From positions 1 to 64,000 of the forward strand of contig JAHHRZ010000009.1 in NCBI GenBank assembly GCA_020025515.1: a stretch of DNA of 64,000 bases. The letters are read 5' to 3'. Of the stretch, positions 42,000-50,137 are shown one piece after another. The position numbers were made by a program, and so were the translations under genes. Numbering within the stretch: position 1 is the first letter of the stretch; each line of letters begins with the position of its first letter. This stretch comes from Oscillospiraceae bacterium. Lineage in GTDB: Bacteria > Bacillota > Clostridia > Oscillospirales > Oscillospiraceae. Below the pieces are notes generated by a model, which did no database searches, was not told the DNA's origin, and saw nothing but the letters and a program-made list of their open reading frames with translations.

Positions 42000-43321
42000 G
42001 CGATAAGGATATGGCCCGCCGCACCACAGCGGAATTTGTGTTTGCGGGCACCAATATCACAAAATCCATGGCCCCATACTTCTTATCCGCTACCTATACG
42101 GACAACGAAGAAGGCGAAACGGATGACCTGCAAATCAAGCTGCAGGATCGGGACGGGATCTGGGTCGAAAAGTGGCTGCGGGAAATTATCGACGCTGCCG
42201 CATCCTCTGTCCCCTCTGGTACCCAGTCTGAAACCTCCCCCACAGTTTACCAGGTCACTCCTGAAATCGGACTGAATGTCCGCACAGGACCCAGCACCAG
42301 CTATGCAAAATTGGGTGCGCTGGTCTGCGGCACCGAAATCAAGGTGTCGTCCATCGAAAATGGGTGGGCGACCATTGACTATGGCGGGGAAACCGCCTAT
42401 GTCTGTGCCGACTATATCCGGCAGATTGGGGCGTCTGGGAGTGCTGCGGGTGCATCTCCACCACCATCCGGATTTCATATCCAGGCGGTATTTGCCCGGC
42501 AGAATTGGAAGGGAGATGGAAAAGATACGGTCTTGGATTGCGGACAGTTTGAGGTTGACAGCGTGGAGGCCTCCGGGCCTCCCAGTGCAATCACCATCAA
42601 GGCAACCTCCCTGCCGTTCACGGCTCAAATCCGACAAACCAAAAAGTCCAAGGCGTGGGAATCCTACCACCTCTCCGGCATTGCAAAGGAGATGGCGGCT
42701 TCCAGTGGCATGGCCTGTATGTATCTGTCCAAAACAGATCCATATTATGGGAGAGTCGAGCAATTCCAGACCCCGGATATCTCTTTTCTGTCCACTCTCT
42801 GCCGTAACGCAGGTTTGTCGCTCAAAGCCACCAACAATATCCTGGTGCTTTTTGACCAGGCCATGTATGAGGGGAAATCCACCGTGCGGACCATTACCCG
42901 GGGTGACCGCTCATACAACCAGTATAAGCTCCGGGCCGGCACGGCAGATACCAAGTATGCCTCCTGCTGCGTGAGCTATACCGATCCTTCCACTGGAAAG
43001 AGCATTTCCGGGCTTGCCACCGTTGAGAACTACAAAGAGGACCGGAAAGATAATCAGCAGCTCAATATCACGGCCAAGGTGTCCAGCGTAGCCGAGGCGC
43101 AGGCTCTGGCCGGGAAGCTGCTGCGGCTGCACAACAAACTTGCAAAAACCGCCACATTTACCCTGCCTGGAGACCCCAGTCTGGTGGCTGGTCTGACGGT
43201 CGGTCTTTCCTCCTGGGGGGCCTGGGACGGGAAATATATCATCACACAGGCCAAGCACACCGTGAGCAGTAATGGCTACACTGTGCAGATTAAGCTTCGG
43301 CGGGTATTGGAGGGATATTGA
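41996..43321 (+). CDS. Late control protein D (tail hub) with inserted SH3b domain
   Basis: 441 residues. The gpD hub fold starts at about 10-70 (FVFAGTNITKSM ... DDLQIKLQDRDG) and resumes at about 155-441 (FEVDSVEASGPPSAITIKA ...). Between them a bacterial SH3 domain is inserted at about 84-145 (LNVRTGPST ... WATIDY). SH3b domains bind peptidoglycan peptides, so the hub may contact the cell wall as the tail contracts. Overlaps gpX by 4 bases. Confidence 0.88.
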   Translation: MSDKDMARRTTAEFVFAGTNITKSMAPYFLSATYTDNEEGETDDLQIKLQDRDGIWVEKWLREIIDAAASSVPSGTQSETSPTVYQVTPEIGLNVRTGPSTSYAKLGALVCGTEIKVSSIENGWATIDYGGETAYVCADYIRQIGASGSAAGASPPPSGFHIQAVFARQNWKGDGKDTVLDCGQFEVDSVEASGPPSAITIKATSLPFTAQIRQTKKSKAWESYHLSGIAKEMAASSGMACMYLSKTDPYYGRVEQFQTPDISFLSTLCRNAGLSLKATNNILVLFDQAMYEGKSTVRTITRGDRSYNQYKLRAGTADTKYASCCVSYTDPSTGKSISGLATVENYKEDRKDNQQLNITAKVSSVAEAQALAGKLLRLHNKLAKTATFTLPGDPSLVAGLTVGLSSWGAWDGKYIITQAKHTVSSNGYTVQIKLRRVLEGY

Positions 43322-43593
43322 TGGATTTAACATTTTTACTGGGCCGGCTTGTCCAGATTGGCACCGTCACATCGGTGGAACCGGAATCTCACCGGGCTCG
43401 TGTTAAATTCCCGGATACCGGCATGACCTCCGGGTGGCTCTATGTCCTGCAACACCCCGGAGCTGATGTCCGTATCACACCGGATGGGCACACGGGTACG
43501 CTGGGTGTTTGGATGCCCATCATCGGCACCACCGTGGCGGTCCTGTATCTGCCAGTGGAAAACGGTGACGGTCTTGTATTGGGGGTGATTTGA
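43321..43593 (+). CDS. Baseplate assembly protein V
   Basis: 90 residues. VEPESHRARVKFPDTGMTSGWL is the family start and VPVENGDG-type VLYLPVENGDGLVLGVI the end of the OB domain of the central spike. Unusually short: the C-terminal needle of longer gpV proteins is absent. Confidence 0.88.
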   Translation: MDLTFLLGRLVQIGTVTSVEPESHRARVKFPDTGMTSGWLYVLQHPGADVRITPDGHTGTLGVWMPIIGTTVAVLYLPVENGDGLVLGVI

Positions 43594-43994
43594 TGGCAGT
43601 AATCGGTTGCCTTGGTGACATTGCGTTTGAGGTGTCGGACAAGACGCTGAAAACTATCACCAATATGAAATGGTCCGGATCTGCCCAGTACGCCACGCAC
43701 CAGCGTCATGCCGGGAACGCCCTCACAGAGTTTGTGGGCATTGATCCGGATAAAATGTCGTTTGAAATCATCCTGTCCTCCTACCTGGGGTCTGATCCCG
43801 TGAAGGAGACGGCAAAGATTTTTGCTTACGAGCGCAGCGGAAAGGCGGTCCCTTTGGTAATTGGCAGCAAGGCATACGGCAAATACCGGTGGTCCATCCT
43901 CTCCCACGAAATGCACGCCTTGTCCTACGATGGTCAGGGGAATGTGACCAGTGCTACGGTATCCATCAACCTGCAGGAGTACATACGCCTATGA
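43593..43994 (+). CDS. Tail protein U-like (P2 gpU family)
   Basis: 133 residues. GDIAFEVSDKTLKTITNMKW, then SFEIILSSYLG and a central turn GKYRWSILSHEMHAL match the gpU family. In P2, U lies before X and D; here it lies after V, a rearranged order. Confidence 0.78.
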   Translation: MAVIGCLGDIAFEVSDKTLKTITNMKWSGSAQYATHQRHAGNALTEFVGIDPDKMSFEIILSSYLGSDPVKETAKIFAYERSGKAVPLVIGSKAYGKYRWSILSHEMHALSYDGQGNVTSATVSINLQEYIRL

Positions 43995-44308
43995 TTTATA
44001 AAGTTTCCGCTGCAGATCTCAAGACCTTGCAGCTCAACGACCAGGATCCGACTGCATCGGTGCTGCAAAATGTAGCAGTGATCTTAGCAACGCCAAAGGG
44101 TTCCGTCCCTATGTACCGAGACTTTGGCTTGCCGCAGGATTTTGTAGATCGCCCTGCCGCAGTTGCAAAACCAATGATTTGTGCCGCAGTCAAAGAGGCG
44201 ATCGAAGCCTATGAGCCAAGAGCACAGGTCCTCAATGTGTCGTTTTCGGAGGATCGTGCTCCAGGACAACTAATTCCAATCGTGGAGGTGGAAATAATCA
44301 ATGAGTAG
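43991..44308 (+). CDS. Baseplate protein W (gp25-like)
   Basis: 105 residues. SVPMYRDFGLPQDFVDRP and IEAYEPRAQVLNVSF match the gp25/W wedge family. Overlaps U by 4 bases and J by 8 bases. Confidence 0.9.
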   Translation: MIYKVSAADLKTLQLNDQDPTASVLQNVAVILATPKGSVPMYRDFGLPQDFVDRPAAVAKPMICAAVKEAIEAYEPRAQVLNVSFSEDRAPGQLIPIVEVEIINE

Positions 44309-45437
44309 AAATCCCAACTATCAATTTGTTCCAACCGATACTGCCGAACTGGTCTCCTACCTGATTGCCAGCTATGAGAGAATCACCGGTACCAGTGTCC
44401 GCCCTGCCAGCCCCGAACGGCTCTTTATCCAGTGGGCGGCAAATATCATCATCCAGGAGCGGGTATTGCTCAACTGGACCGGCAACCAGAATATTCCCAG
44501 TCGTGCGGAAGGTGACAACCTGGATGCCTTGGGCGAGCTGTTCTTCGCATCCCGCCGCCCGGCGGCACAGCCTGCCGTTTGCACAGAACGATTTTACATC
44601 TCGCAGACCCAGGAATCCGCCATCTTAGTTCCTGCCGGCACCCGTGTGACGGACGCCAGTGGAACGCTTACCTGGGAAACGATTTCCGATGCCTATATCG
44701 ACATTGGACACACATATGCAGATGTGCAGATCCGCTGCCAGACCCCCGGCACCATTGGCAATGGCTACGCCATCGGGCAGCTCAGCAGCATTGTGGATCT
44801 CTACGACTACTATGAGCGGTGTGAAAACATCACTGCCAGTGATGACGGTGCCGACAGAGCCACCGACGGCGAATATTATGAGCTCATGCGAGCCAGTATG
44901 GATGGATACAGCGACGCCGGCTCTCGTGGTGGGTACATCTATTTTGCAAAGCAGGTCTCCACAGAGATTGCGGATGTGGTGGCTACCAGTCCCGCCGCCG
45001 GAGAGGTTGCCCTGTATATCCTCATGGATGATGGCAGCGTTGCATCCAGTGAGATCAAGTCAGCCGTCCTGGCCGCCTGCAATGCCGACACGGTCCGCCC
45101 GCTGACGGACAAGGTATCCGTAAAAGACCCCGAAGCAGTGACTTTCAATGTGTCGCTCACCTATTACATCCCTTCCAACTCCCCTCTCAGCTCTGCCGAG
45201 ATTACGGCTGCGGTCAATGCTGCGGTTGCAAGATACACCGCATGGCAGACAGGCAAGCTTGGTCGGGATATCAACCCCTCCTATCTCATCAGCCTGCTCA
45301 TGCAGACAGGCATCAAGCGTGTGGTGGTCAACTCCCCTACATTTACGCCTCTGCGTGATGGCTCAGACCATACCGTTCCGCAGATTGCCAAACTTGGCTC
45401 TGTCACGGCCACGAATGGAGGCTATGAGGATGAATGA
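44301..45437 (+). CDS. Baseplate protein J
   Basis: 378 residues. The family pattern includes RAEGDNLDALGELFFASRRP (about 68-87), ILVPAGTRVTD, TPGTIGNGYAIGQL and GYSDAGSRGGYIYFAKQVS. A wedge component that connects sheath and fibers. Overlaps protein I by 8 bases. Confidence 0.94.
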   Translation: MSRNPNYQFVPTDTAELVSYLIASYERITGTSVRPASPERLFIQWAANIIIQERVLLNWTGNQNIPSRAEGDNLDALGELFFASRRPAAQPAVCTERFYISQTQESAILVPAGTRVTDASGTLTWETISDAYIDIGHTYADVQIRCQTPGTIGNGYAIGQLSSIVDLYDYYERCENITASDDGADRATDGEYYELMRASMDGYSDAGSRGGYIYFAKQVSTEIADVVATSPAAGEVALYILMDDGSVASSEIKSAVLAACNADTVRPLTDKVSVKDPEAVTFNVSLTYYIPSNSPLSSAEITAAVNAAVARYTAWQTGKLGRDINPSYLISLLMQTGIKRVVVNSPTFTPLRDGSDHTVPQIAKLGSVTATNGGYEDE

Positions 45438-46014
45438 TCATGGCATTACTGCGGAAAATCTGCTTGCGTCTCTCCCGGAAGCCTTGAAACAAGATCCGAA
45501 AATGCAAGCTCTTGCGTCCAGCATTGCCGATGTGCTTTCCAAACGGATGGACGAAATTCAGAGTATCGAGATTTATGCCCGGATAGACGAGCTGCCATCC
45601 AGTCTCCTGGATATTTTGGCTCAGGATTTTAAGGTAGACTGGTGGGATGCCAACTACACCGTAGAGGAAAAGCGCAGGACTCTCAAAGAGAGCTGGCGCG
45701 TCCACCGGATACTGGGCACAAAGGCGGCCGTGGTGACTGCAATCTCCGCCATTTATCCCGATGCACAGGTGCTCGAATGGTGGGAATATGGAGGAAAACC
45801 CTTCCATTTCCGCCTGCTCCTGGATAATAAGCATGAAAAAATCGACCCCGAAAAGCACCGCCGAGTGCTGGATCGAGTCGAATATTACAAAAATCTCCGC
45901 TCCATCCTGGATGATGTGGAGTATGTTGGCCCTGCTGCCTCTGCTACCCACTATGCTGGTGCTGGGGTGCAGGGCGGCGAAATAATTGATAGTGCCATAG
46001 CTATCAGATACTAA
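45430..46014 (+). CDS. Tail protein I
   Basis: 194 residues. IDELPSSLLDILAQDFKVDWWD (about 55-76, read in two parts) and TLKESWRVHRILGTKAAV are signatures of P2 gpI. Links baseplate to fiber. The start at 45430 overlaps J. Confidence 0.93.
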   Translation: MNDHGITAENLLASLPEALKQDPKMQALASSIADVLSKRMDEIQSIEIYARIDELPSSLLDILAQDFKVDWWDANYTVEEKRRTLKESWRVHRILGTKAAVVTAISAIYPDAQVLEWWEYGGKPFHFRLLLDNKHEKIDPEKHRRVLDRVEYYKNLRSILDDVEYVGPAASATHYAGAGVQGGEIIDSAIAIRY

Positions 46015-46027
46015 GGAGGTATAACGC

Positions 46028-46849
46028 ATGGCAAACTGGGTTGGCGTTGTAACAAACGCCGGTAACAACCTGCTCACTGAGTGGGTTAATGGACAAATTT
46101 TAACCTTTGATGGTGCCGCTGCCGGAACTGGCACAGTCCCGGCAGAAAAACTGCTTGGGCAGACCGAACTGGTGGGCCAAAAGCAGACAATCCAGATCAT
46201 AGGCTCGGAGCGCATCCCCACCGGCATCCGTCTGAAACTCCGCATTACTGCTCCCCCAACTGGTTACACCCTCAATCAGTTTGGCATCTGGGCCAAACTT
46301 GGAGGGGCCGCAACCATGATTGCTCTTTTCCAGCACGATCAGGGCATTCCCATCCCCGCCGCAAGCGAAGCCCCGGACTTTGTTTACACCTTTTTCGCCG
46401 TCGTCTCCTGCTCCAACATCGGGAAATGGACCATCAATGTTGATCCCAGTGCATTGGTAACCATGACCGACTTGGAGAAGAAGTTGGATCGTGCCGGTGG
46501 TGCTATGACGGGCGACCTGGAAATGGGAAATCATTCCATTTCTGGCGTAAATCATATGCAAGCCGAGGCCATCTCTGCCAAAAGAGGTGGATTCAACGAA
46601 GGAGTAGGCCTTGTTGGTCTTCTTACCTTTTCAGAAGAAAATGCTGATCCACTCTTTGCCGTATCTGGGCAAAAGAATAATCCCGGGGGCTTTATCACTG
46701 TCAAATTTGAGACAGCCCGTCCTGATATTGGCCTTGTGCTTAGCGGACTGTCAGCACCGATGGCAGAAAATGAGGCCGCAAACAAAGGGTATGTCGATGC
46801 GCAAATCCGACTTTTGAAGGAGCAATTTCAGAAGATGACGAAATCTTAA
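46028..46849 (+). CDS. Tail fiber/collar protein (gpH-like)
   Basis: 273 residues. The N-terminal domain (VVTNAGNNLLTEWVNGQILTF-type start, about 5-150, TAPPTGYTLNQFGIWA in the middle) attaches to the baseplate. A short linker precedes a repeat with GGAMTGDLEMGNHSISGV typical of phage fibers. It is the ordinary fiber gene at the P2 position, so the module at 26326-28978 is additional. Confidence 0.85.
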   Translation: MANWVGVVTNAGNNLLTEWVNGQILTFDGAAAGTGTVPAEKLLGQTELVGQKQTIQIIGSERIPTGIRLKLRITAPPTGYTLNQFGIWAKLGGAATMIALFQHDQGIPIPAASEAPDFVYTFFAVVSCSNIGKWTINVDPSALVTMTDLEKKLDRAGGAMTGDLEMGNHSISGVNHMQAEAISAKRGGFNEGVGLVGLLTFSEENADPLFAVSGQKNNPGGFITVKFETARPDIGLVLSGLSAPMAENEAANKGYVDAQIRLLKEQFQKMTKS

Positions 46850-46889
46850 TAATATTAAGATAATTCGTACTTACAAAGAGGGTGCCTTA

Positions 46890-47207
46890 TTGATTGACTG
46901 GCTCTTAAAGTATTGGCTTGATGTGCTCTTCGGCCTGGCCATTTCCGGGTTGGGCCTGCTCGGGAAAAATATCCGGGCCCGCCTCAAACAGCGGGAGGCA
47001 GAAGACACCGCAATTAAAAATGGACTCCTGGCAGTGCTGCATGATCGGCTCTACCTGGAGTGCAGCAAATGTCTGGCGCAGGAGTACATTGAGCTGGACG
47101 ACATGGACAACATCAAGCATCTGTACGGTGCCTATGCGGCCCTGGGCGGCAATGGCACCGGAACCGCTCTGTATAACAGAGCAATGGCGCTTGATCTCAA
47201 AACATAA
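46890..47207 (+). CDS. Small membrane protein of the lysis region
   Basis: 105 residues from a TTG start. One membrane helix at about 8-24 (LDVLFGLAISGLGLLG), then a basic helix and a helical C-terminus with two Cys (LECSKCLA). Resembles small proteins upstream of holins; could be a holin regulator or an accessory lysis protein. Confidence 0.7.
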   Translation: MIDWLLKYWLDVLFGLAISGLGLLGKNIRARLKQREAEDTAIKNGLLAVLHDRLYLECSKCLAQEYIELDDMDNIKHLYGAYAALGGNGTGTALYNRAMALDLKT

Positions 47208-47225
47208 CACAGGAGGATTATTATT

Positions 47226-47516
47226 ATGAATCTCGAATTGCCCACAATCGCAAGTATCACCATGATCTGCCTGCTGGCCGGCATGGGTGTAAAATCGTCC
47301 AAGCTGGACAGCAAATGGATCCCCTGCATTGTCGGCGGCCTGGGTGGCCTGCTCGGCGTTGCAGCCATGTATGTAATGCCTGATTTCCCGGCCGCAGACC
47401 CTCTGACGGCCGCAGCCATTGGCATTGCATCCGGCTTGGCATCGACCGGAGCGCACCAGGCGGTCAAGCAGATCAAGGGAGGTGTCCATAATGAGACAAC
47501 TGCTGCTAAAAAATAA
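47226..47516 (+). CDS. Holin
   Basis: 96 residues with two or three hydrophobic segments (about 8-22, 34-51, 58-73) and a charged C-terminus, next to the endolysin gene. The layout LPTIASITMICLLAGMGVKS ... GGLGGLLGVAAMYVMP is typical of phage holin families with three helices. AGGAGG precedes the ATG. Overlaps the endolysin start. Confidence 0.85.
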   Translation: MNLELPTIASITMICLLAGMGVKSSKLDSKWIPCIVGGLGGLLGVAAMYVMPDFPAADPLTAAAIGIASGLASTGAHQAVKQIKGGVHNETTAAKK

Positions 47517-48387
47517 CACCTGCTATCGGCGCAATGTGGATAAGGCGGACAGCCGGTATACCAGATTCCAGGAGCGTGGCCCCAAGGGGATTATGATGCA
47601 CTCCACCGGCGCCGACAACCCCACTCTCAAACGGTACATTGGCCCTGATGACGGGGTTCTGGGGGAAAACATCTACGGCAATCACTGGAACAATCCCGGT
47701 CTGGATGTCTGTGTCCATGCCTTTATCGGCAAGACCAAGACCGGGGCCGTAGAGTGCTACCAGACCCTGCCCTGGAATTACCGTGGCTGGCACTGCGGCG
47801 CAGAGGCCAACGACACCCATATCGGCATTGAGATCTGTGAGGATAATCTCAGTAGTGCCGCTTATTTCCGGGCCACACGGGACAAGGCCTTGGATGTGGT
47901 GTCGGATCTGTGCCTGGAGTATGACCTCGATCCCCTTGCTAGGGGAGTCCTGATTGACCACCACGAGGGAGCTGCCATGGGGATTGCCTCCAACCATGGC
48001 GATGTAGCCCATTGGTGGCACCGCTACAATTATTCCATGGACAATTTCCGCCGGGATGTCGCCCGGCGAATGGATGCAAAGGAGAAAGCTATGAAAAAGG
48101 AAATTGAAGATTTTATCCGCAAGGAAATCAAGACTGCTGTTGGTAACATCGAGCTGCCCACGCCCAATGTCGGCGCAGCTGCCCAGAAAGCTGTGGACGA
48201 TGAGCTGTCGATCTGGGGAACCAAGGACAAGCACAGCGACTGGGCCGCTGAAGCCATCCAGTGGGCCACCGAGACCGGTCTGGTCAATGGCCACGAGGAC
48301 GGGAATTTTGGCTGGCAGAAGCCCATCACCCGGCAGGAGATCATTACCATCCTGTATCGGTTTTTCCTGATGCTTAAAGCGCAATAA
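47491..48387 (+). CDS. Endolysin: N-acetylmuramoyl-L-alanine amidase with SLH domain
   Basis: 298 residues. The amidase_2 domain (about 25-195) has zinc ligands in MMHSTGAD, HAFIG and the catalytic Glu in IGIEICED. A linker with a charged helix follows (about 195-235), then a surface-layer-homology module (about 240-295, AAEAIQWATETGLVNGHEDG) as wall-binding part. It cuts the stem peptide at lysis. AAGGGAGG precedes 47491. Confidence 0.93.
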   Translation: MRQLLLKNNTCYRRNVDKADSRYTRFQERGPKGIMMHSTGADNPTLKRYIGPDDGVLGENIYGNHWNNPGLDVCVHAFIGKTKTGAVECYQTLPWNYRGWHCGAEANDTHIGIEICEDNLSSAAYFRATRDKALDVVSDLCLEYDLDPLARGVLIDHHEGAAMGIASNHGDVAHWWHRYNYSMDNFRRDVARRMDAKEKAMKKEIEDFIRKEIKTAVGNIELPTPNVGAAAQKAVDDELSIWGTKDKHSDWAAEAIQWATETGLVNGHEDGNFGWQKPITRQEIITILYRFFLMLKAQ

Positions 48388-48398
48388 ATGTAAAATCT

Positions 48399-48450
48399 GC
48401 CCCCACCTGGTAGCAATTCAAGTTGCTGTCAGGTGGGGGCTTTTTGTTTT
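48399..48450 (+). terminator. Late operon terminator
   Basis: GCCCCCACCT (48399-48408) pairs with AGGTGGGGGC (48431-48440), with an inner AGCAA/TTGCT stem, followed by TTTTTGTTTT. It lies between the late genes and the opposing cargo operon. Confidence 0.9.
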
Positions 48451-48596
48451 ATATCTATCTGCATGCCGTACAAGGTCACTGCATGGCGTTGTGTAGCTGT
48501 GTAGCTTTTTGTTTTATTCTAGTTGGTTACACGCAAAAGGCATTTAACCCATGTTGCAACTCCACCAGTTTGGCGACAGCACATATTCTGCCGGCT

Positions 48597-49067
48597 TTAC
48601 CATATATCCCGACACGGGATAAATTTAATCGTGATTTCAGACGATATTAGTGCATCAGGTTCTCCGTTAAATTCGTTCCCATTTTTGGTGCAGAGGGACG
48701 GTCCATGTCCTCTCCTGGGATCAACATCCACATATAACTTACCGCAGCACTCATAGACAGGACGGTCCCAGTTGTCACGACCAAGTAGCTGCAAGACTAG
48801 CATAGTGGGTGTATAATCCATCCTCCAGCTATCAGGATCCAGAGCTATTTCCCAGTGCTGCAAAGGGAGCCTGTTACTGTTCATATCCTCCAGCGCTTCT
48901 TCCATTCCGCATGAATCACAGATATAGCAAGATACCCGGCGACTCATGGCATTGGTAGTGACTCTCGTTGACATACTCATCCGGCCGCATCGTGGGCAGG
49001 GGAAGAACCCTTGCTCCTGTTTCTGAGCGAACTGCTCAATCAGTGTTTTGGCTTCGATTTCATTCAT
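48597..49067 (-). CDS. Zinc-ribbon protein with LPD28-like domain
   Basis: 156 residues. The N-terminal zinc ribbon has CPRCG (about 24-28) and CDSCG (about 50-54). The second half carries GRDNWDRPVYECCGKLYVDVD and GPSLCTKNGNEFNGEPD, resembling LPD28, one of the domains attached to large polyvalent proteins of phages and conjugative elements. Function unknown; last gene of the cargo operon. Three bases downstream of the cyclotransferase-like gene's stop. Confidence 0.72.
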   Translation of the reverse strand: MNEIEAKTLIEQFAQKQEQGFFPCPRCGRMSMSTRVTTNAMSRRVSCYICDSCGMEEALEDMNSNRLPLQHWEIALDPDSWRMDYTPTMLVLQLLGRDNWDRPVYECCGKLYVDVDPRRGHGPSLCTKNGNEFNGEPDALISSEITIKFIPCRDIW

Positions 49068-49070
49068 GAC

Positions 49071-49544
49071 TCATGTCCTTTCTTTCAGTCGGGAGTGGGA
49101 GACTTGCGTAATGGAAATACTGGCAGCATACAACAGGTTACGGGACTGGAACCCGAAGTCTTTATATCCCTGCTTAATGATGCTGAGATAGTATGGACTT
49201 GGTTGTGCCCATAATCTGCCAGGTGTCATGATGTAGGCGATTGCCGGAACCGTTCGCAGATCGGGAAGCTTAATCATAAAAGTCTCCTTGTAGTAAAGGT
49301 GAGGGTATCCCTCATACCGATCCAGCTCTCGTTCGTCCGATTTTGTGATTGACCAGATTCCAACCGGAACACTGGACCCTTTTCGTGGTTCTATGTTGGC
49401 CACACCTGACCGGGAATTCCCCCGGAAGGTGATTCTGTATCCGTTGAGAGTAGCGGTTCCAATTTTAATGGCACCAGGACACCGGCGCAGCATCTGATCA
49501 ACATTCAGGTTGGACCCGTAGGCCAGGTAATATTTTCTGCTCAT
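49071..49544 (-). CDS. Gamma-glutamyl cyclotransferase-like protein
   Basis: 157 residues of the AIG2/GGCT fold. YGSN at 9-12 is the substrate-binding loop and Glu78 in ELDRYEGYP is the expected catalytic acid. The fold releases 5-oxoproline from gamma-glutamyl amides. GGAGGTATA precedes the ATG at 49544; the frame extends upstream without another site. Linked to an amidoligase in the same operon, which suggests formation and removal of an amide bond on the same substrate. Confidence 0.88.
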   Translation of the reverse strand: MSRKYYLAYGSNLNVDQMLRRCPGAIKIGTATLNGYRITFRGNSRSGVANIEPRKGSSVPVGIWSITKSDERELDRYEGYPHLYYKETFMIKLPDLRTVPAIAYIMTPGRLWAQPSPYYLSIIKQGYKDFGFQSRNLLYAASISITQVSHSRLKERT

Positions 49545-49555
49545 TATACCTCCAT

Positions 49556-49578
49556 GCCCTCGTAACCTCCGGGGCGGG
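49556..49578. repeat. 23-bp intergenic direct repeat, copy A
   Basis: GCCCTCGTAACCTCCGGGGC plus GGG, identical to 49790-49812. On the minus strand it begins CCCGCCCCGGAGGTT and lies between the small gene at 49585 and the start of the cyclotransferase gene, just ahead of its ribosome site. Confidence 0.75.
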
Positions 49579-49584
49579 ATATGG

Positions 49585-49776
49585 TTAGAAGCGTTCGCTT
49601 TTGACAAGCCATTTACCATCCCACAGGGCTACGATCCCGGTCAGGGGGCGGGGCCGGTTCTTTGCGAAGCGAATGATTCTCTGGTACATCCGCTCAGCGG
49701 ATTCCTCCGTGTCTGTGTGGAGGTACTTTATGTTCGGCCCGTAATTGAACCGGATCTCGAAATCGTTCTTGCCCAT
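49585..49776 (-). CDS. Small hypothetical protein of the cargo operon
   Basis: 63 residues beginning MGKNDFEIRF, with AAAGGA upstream. A helix (TEESAERMYQRIIRFAKN) is flanked by strands, and WDGKWLVKSERF ends the protein, a small alpha/beta layout. No named family recognised. Confidence 0.7.
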   Translation of the reverse strand: MGKNDFEIRFNYGPNIKYLHTDTEESAERMYQRIIRFAKNRPRPLTGIVALWDGKWLVKSERF

Positions 49777-49789
49777 GTTGTTCCTTTCT

Positions 49790-49812
49790 GCCCTCGTAAC
49801 CTCCGGGGCGGG
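49790..49812. repeat. 23-bp intergenic direct repeat, copy B
   Basis: Identical to 49556-49578, 234 bp away, and again placed between two genes of the cargo operon (49820 stop and 49776 start). Confidence 0.75.
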
Positions 49813-49819
49813 CGTTCAA

Positions 49820-50092
49820 TCACTTCTGATTCGCAATTTTCCTAAGTGACCAAATAGGGAGAGAAGCGTGGCCGCTCTTCAGGCAGGCGATGTCGAATCT
49901 ATCAAAACCTTCCTTACTCTCGATCCAGGCCAGAAGCTCGTCCGCCGTTTCGCAAAAGCCGGAGAGATTCATGAGAGTATCAAAGACCCGGTAGCGTTCA
50001 ATTCCGTCCTCGTTCAGGTAATGCCTGGCCTCACGCAGTTTATGGTATTCGGTATTAACCGCCTGCTTCCATTCCTCATAATTTTTAACCAT
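49820..50092 (-). CDS. Hypothetical helical protein of the cargo operon
   Basis: 90 residues with AAAGGA upstream, helical (EEWKQAVNTEYHKLREARHYL), then TADELLAWIESKEGF and LPIWSLRKIANQK. Lies between amidoligase and the other small gene. No named family. Confidence 0.7.
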   Translation of the reverse strand: MVKNYEEWKQAVNTEYHKLREARHYLNEDGIERYRVFDTLMNLSGFCETADELLAWIESKEGFDRFDIACLKSGHASLPIWSLRKIANQK

Positions 50093-50137
50093 GATATTTC
50101 CTTTCTCCTCGTGTGCCCGATAGGACAGGCGTTTTGA

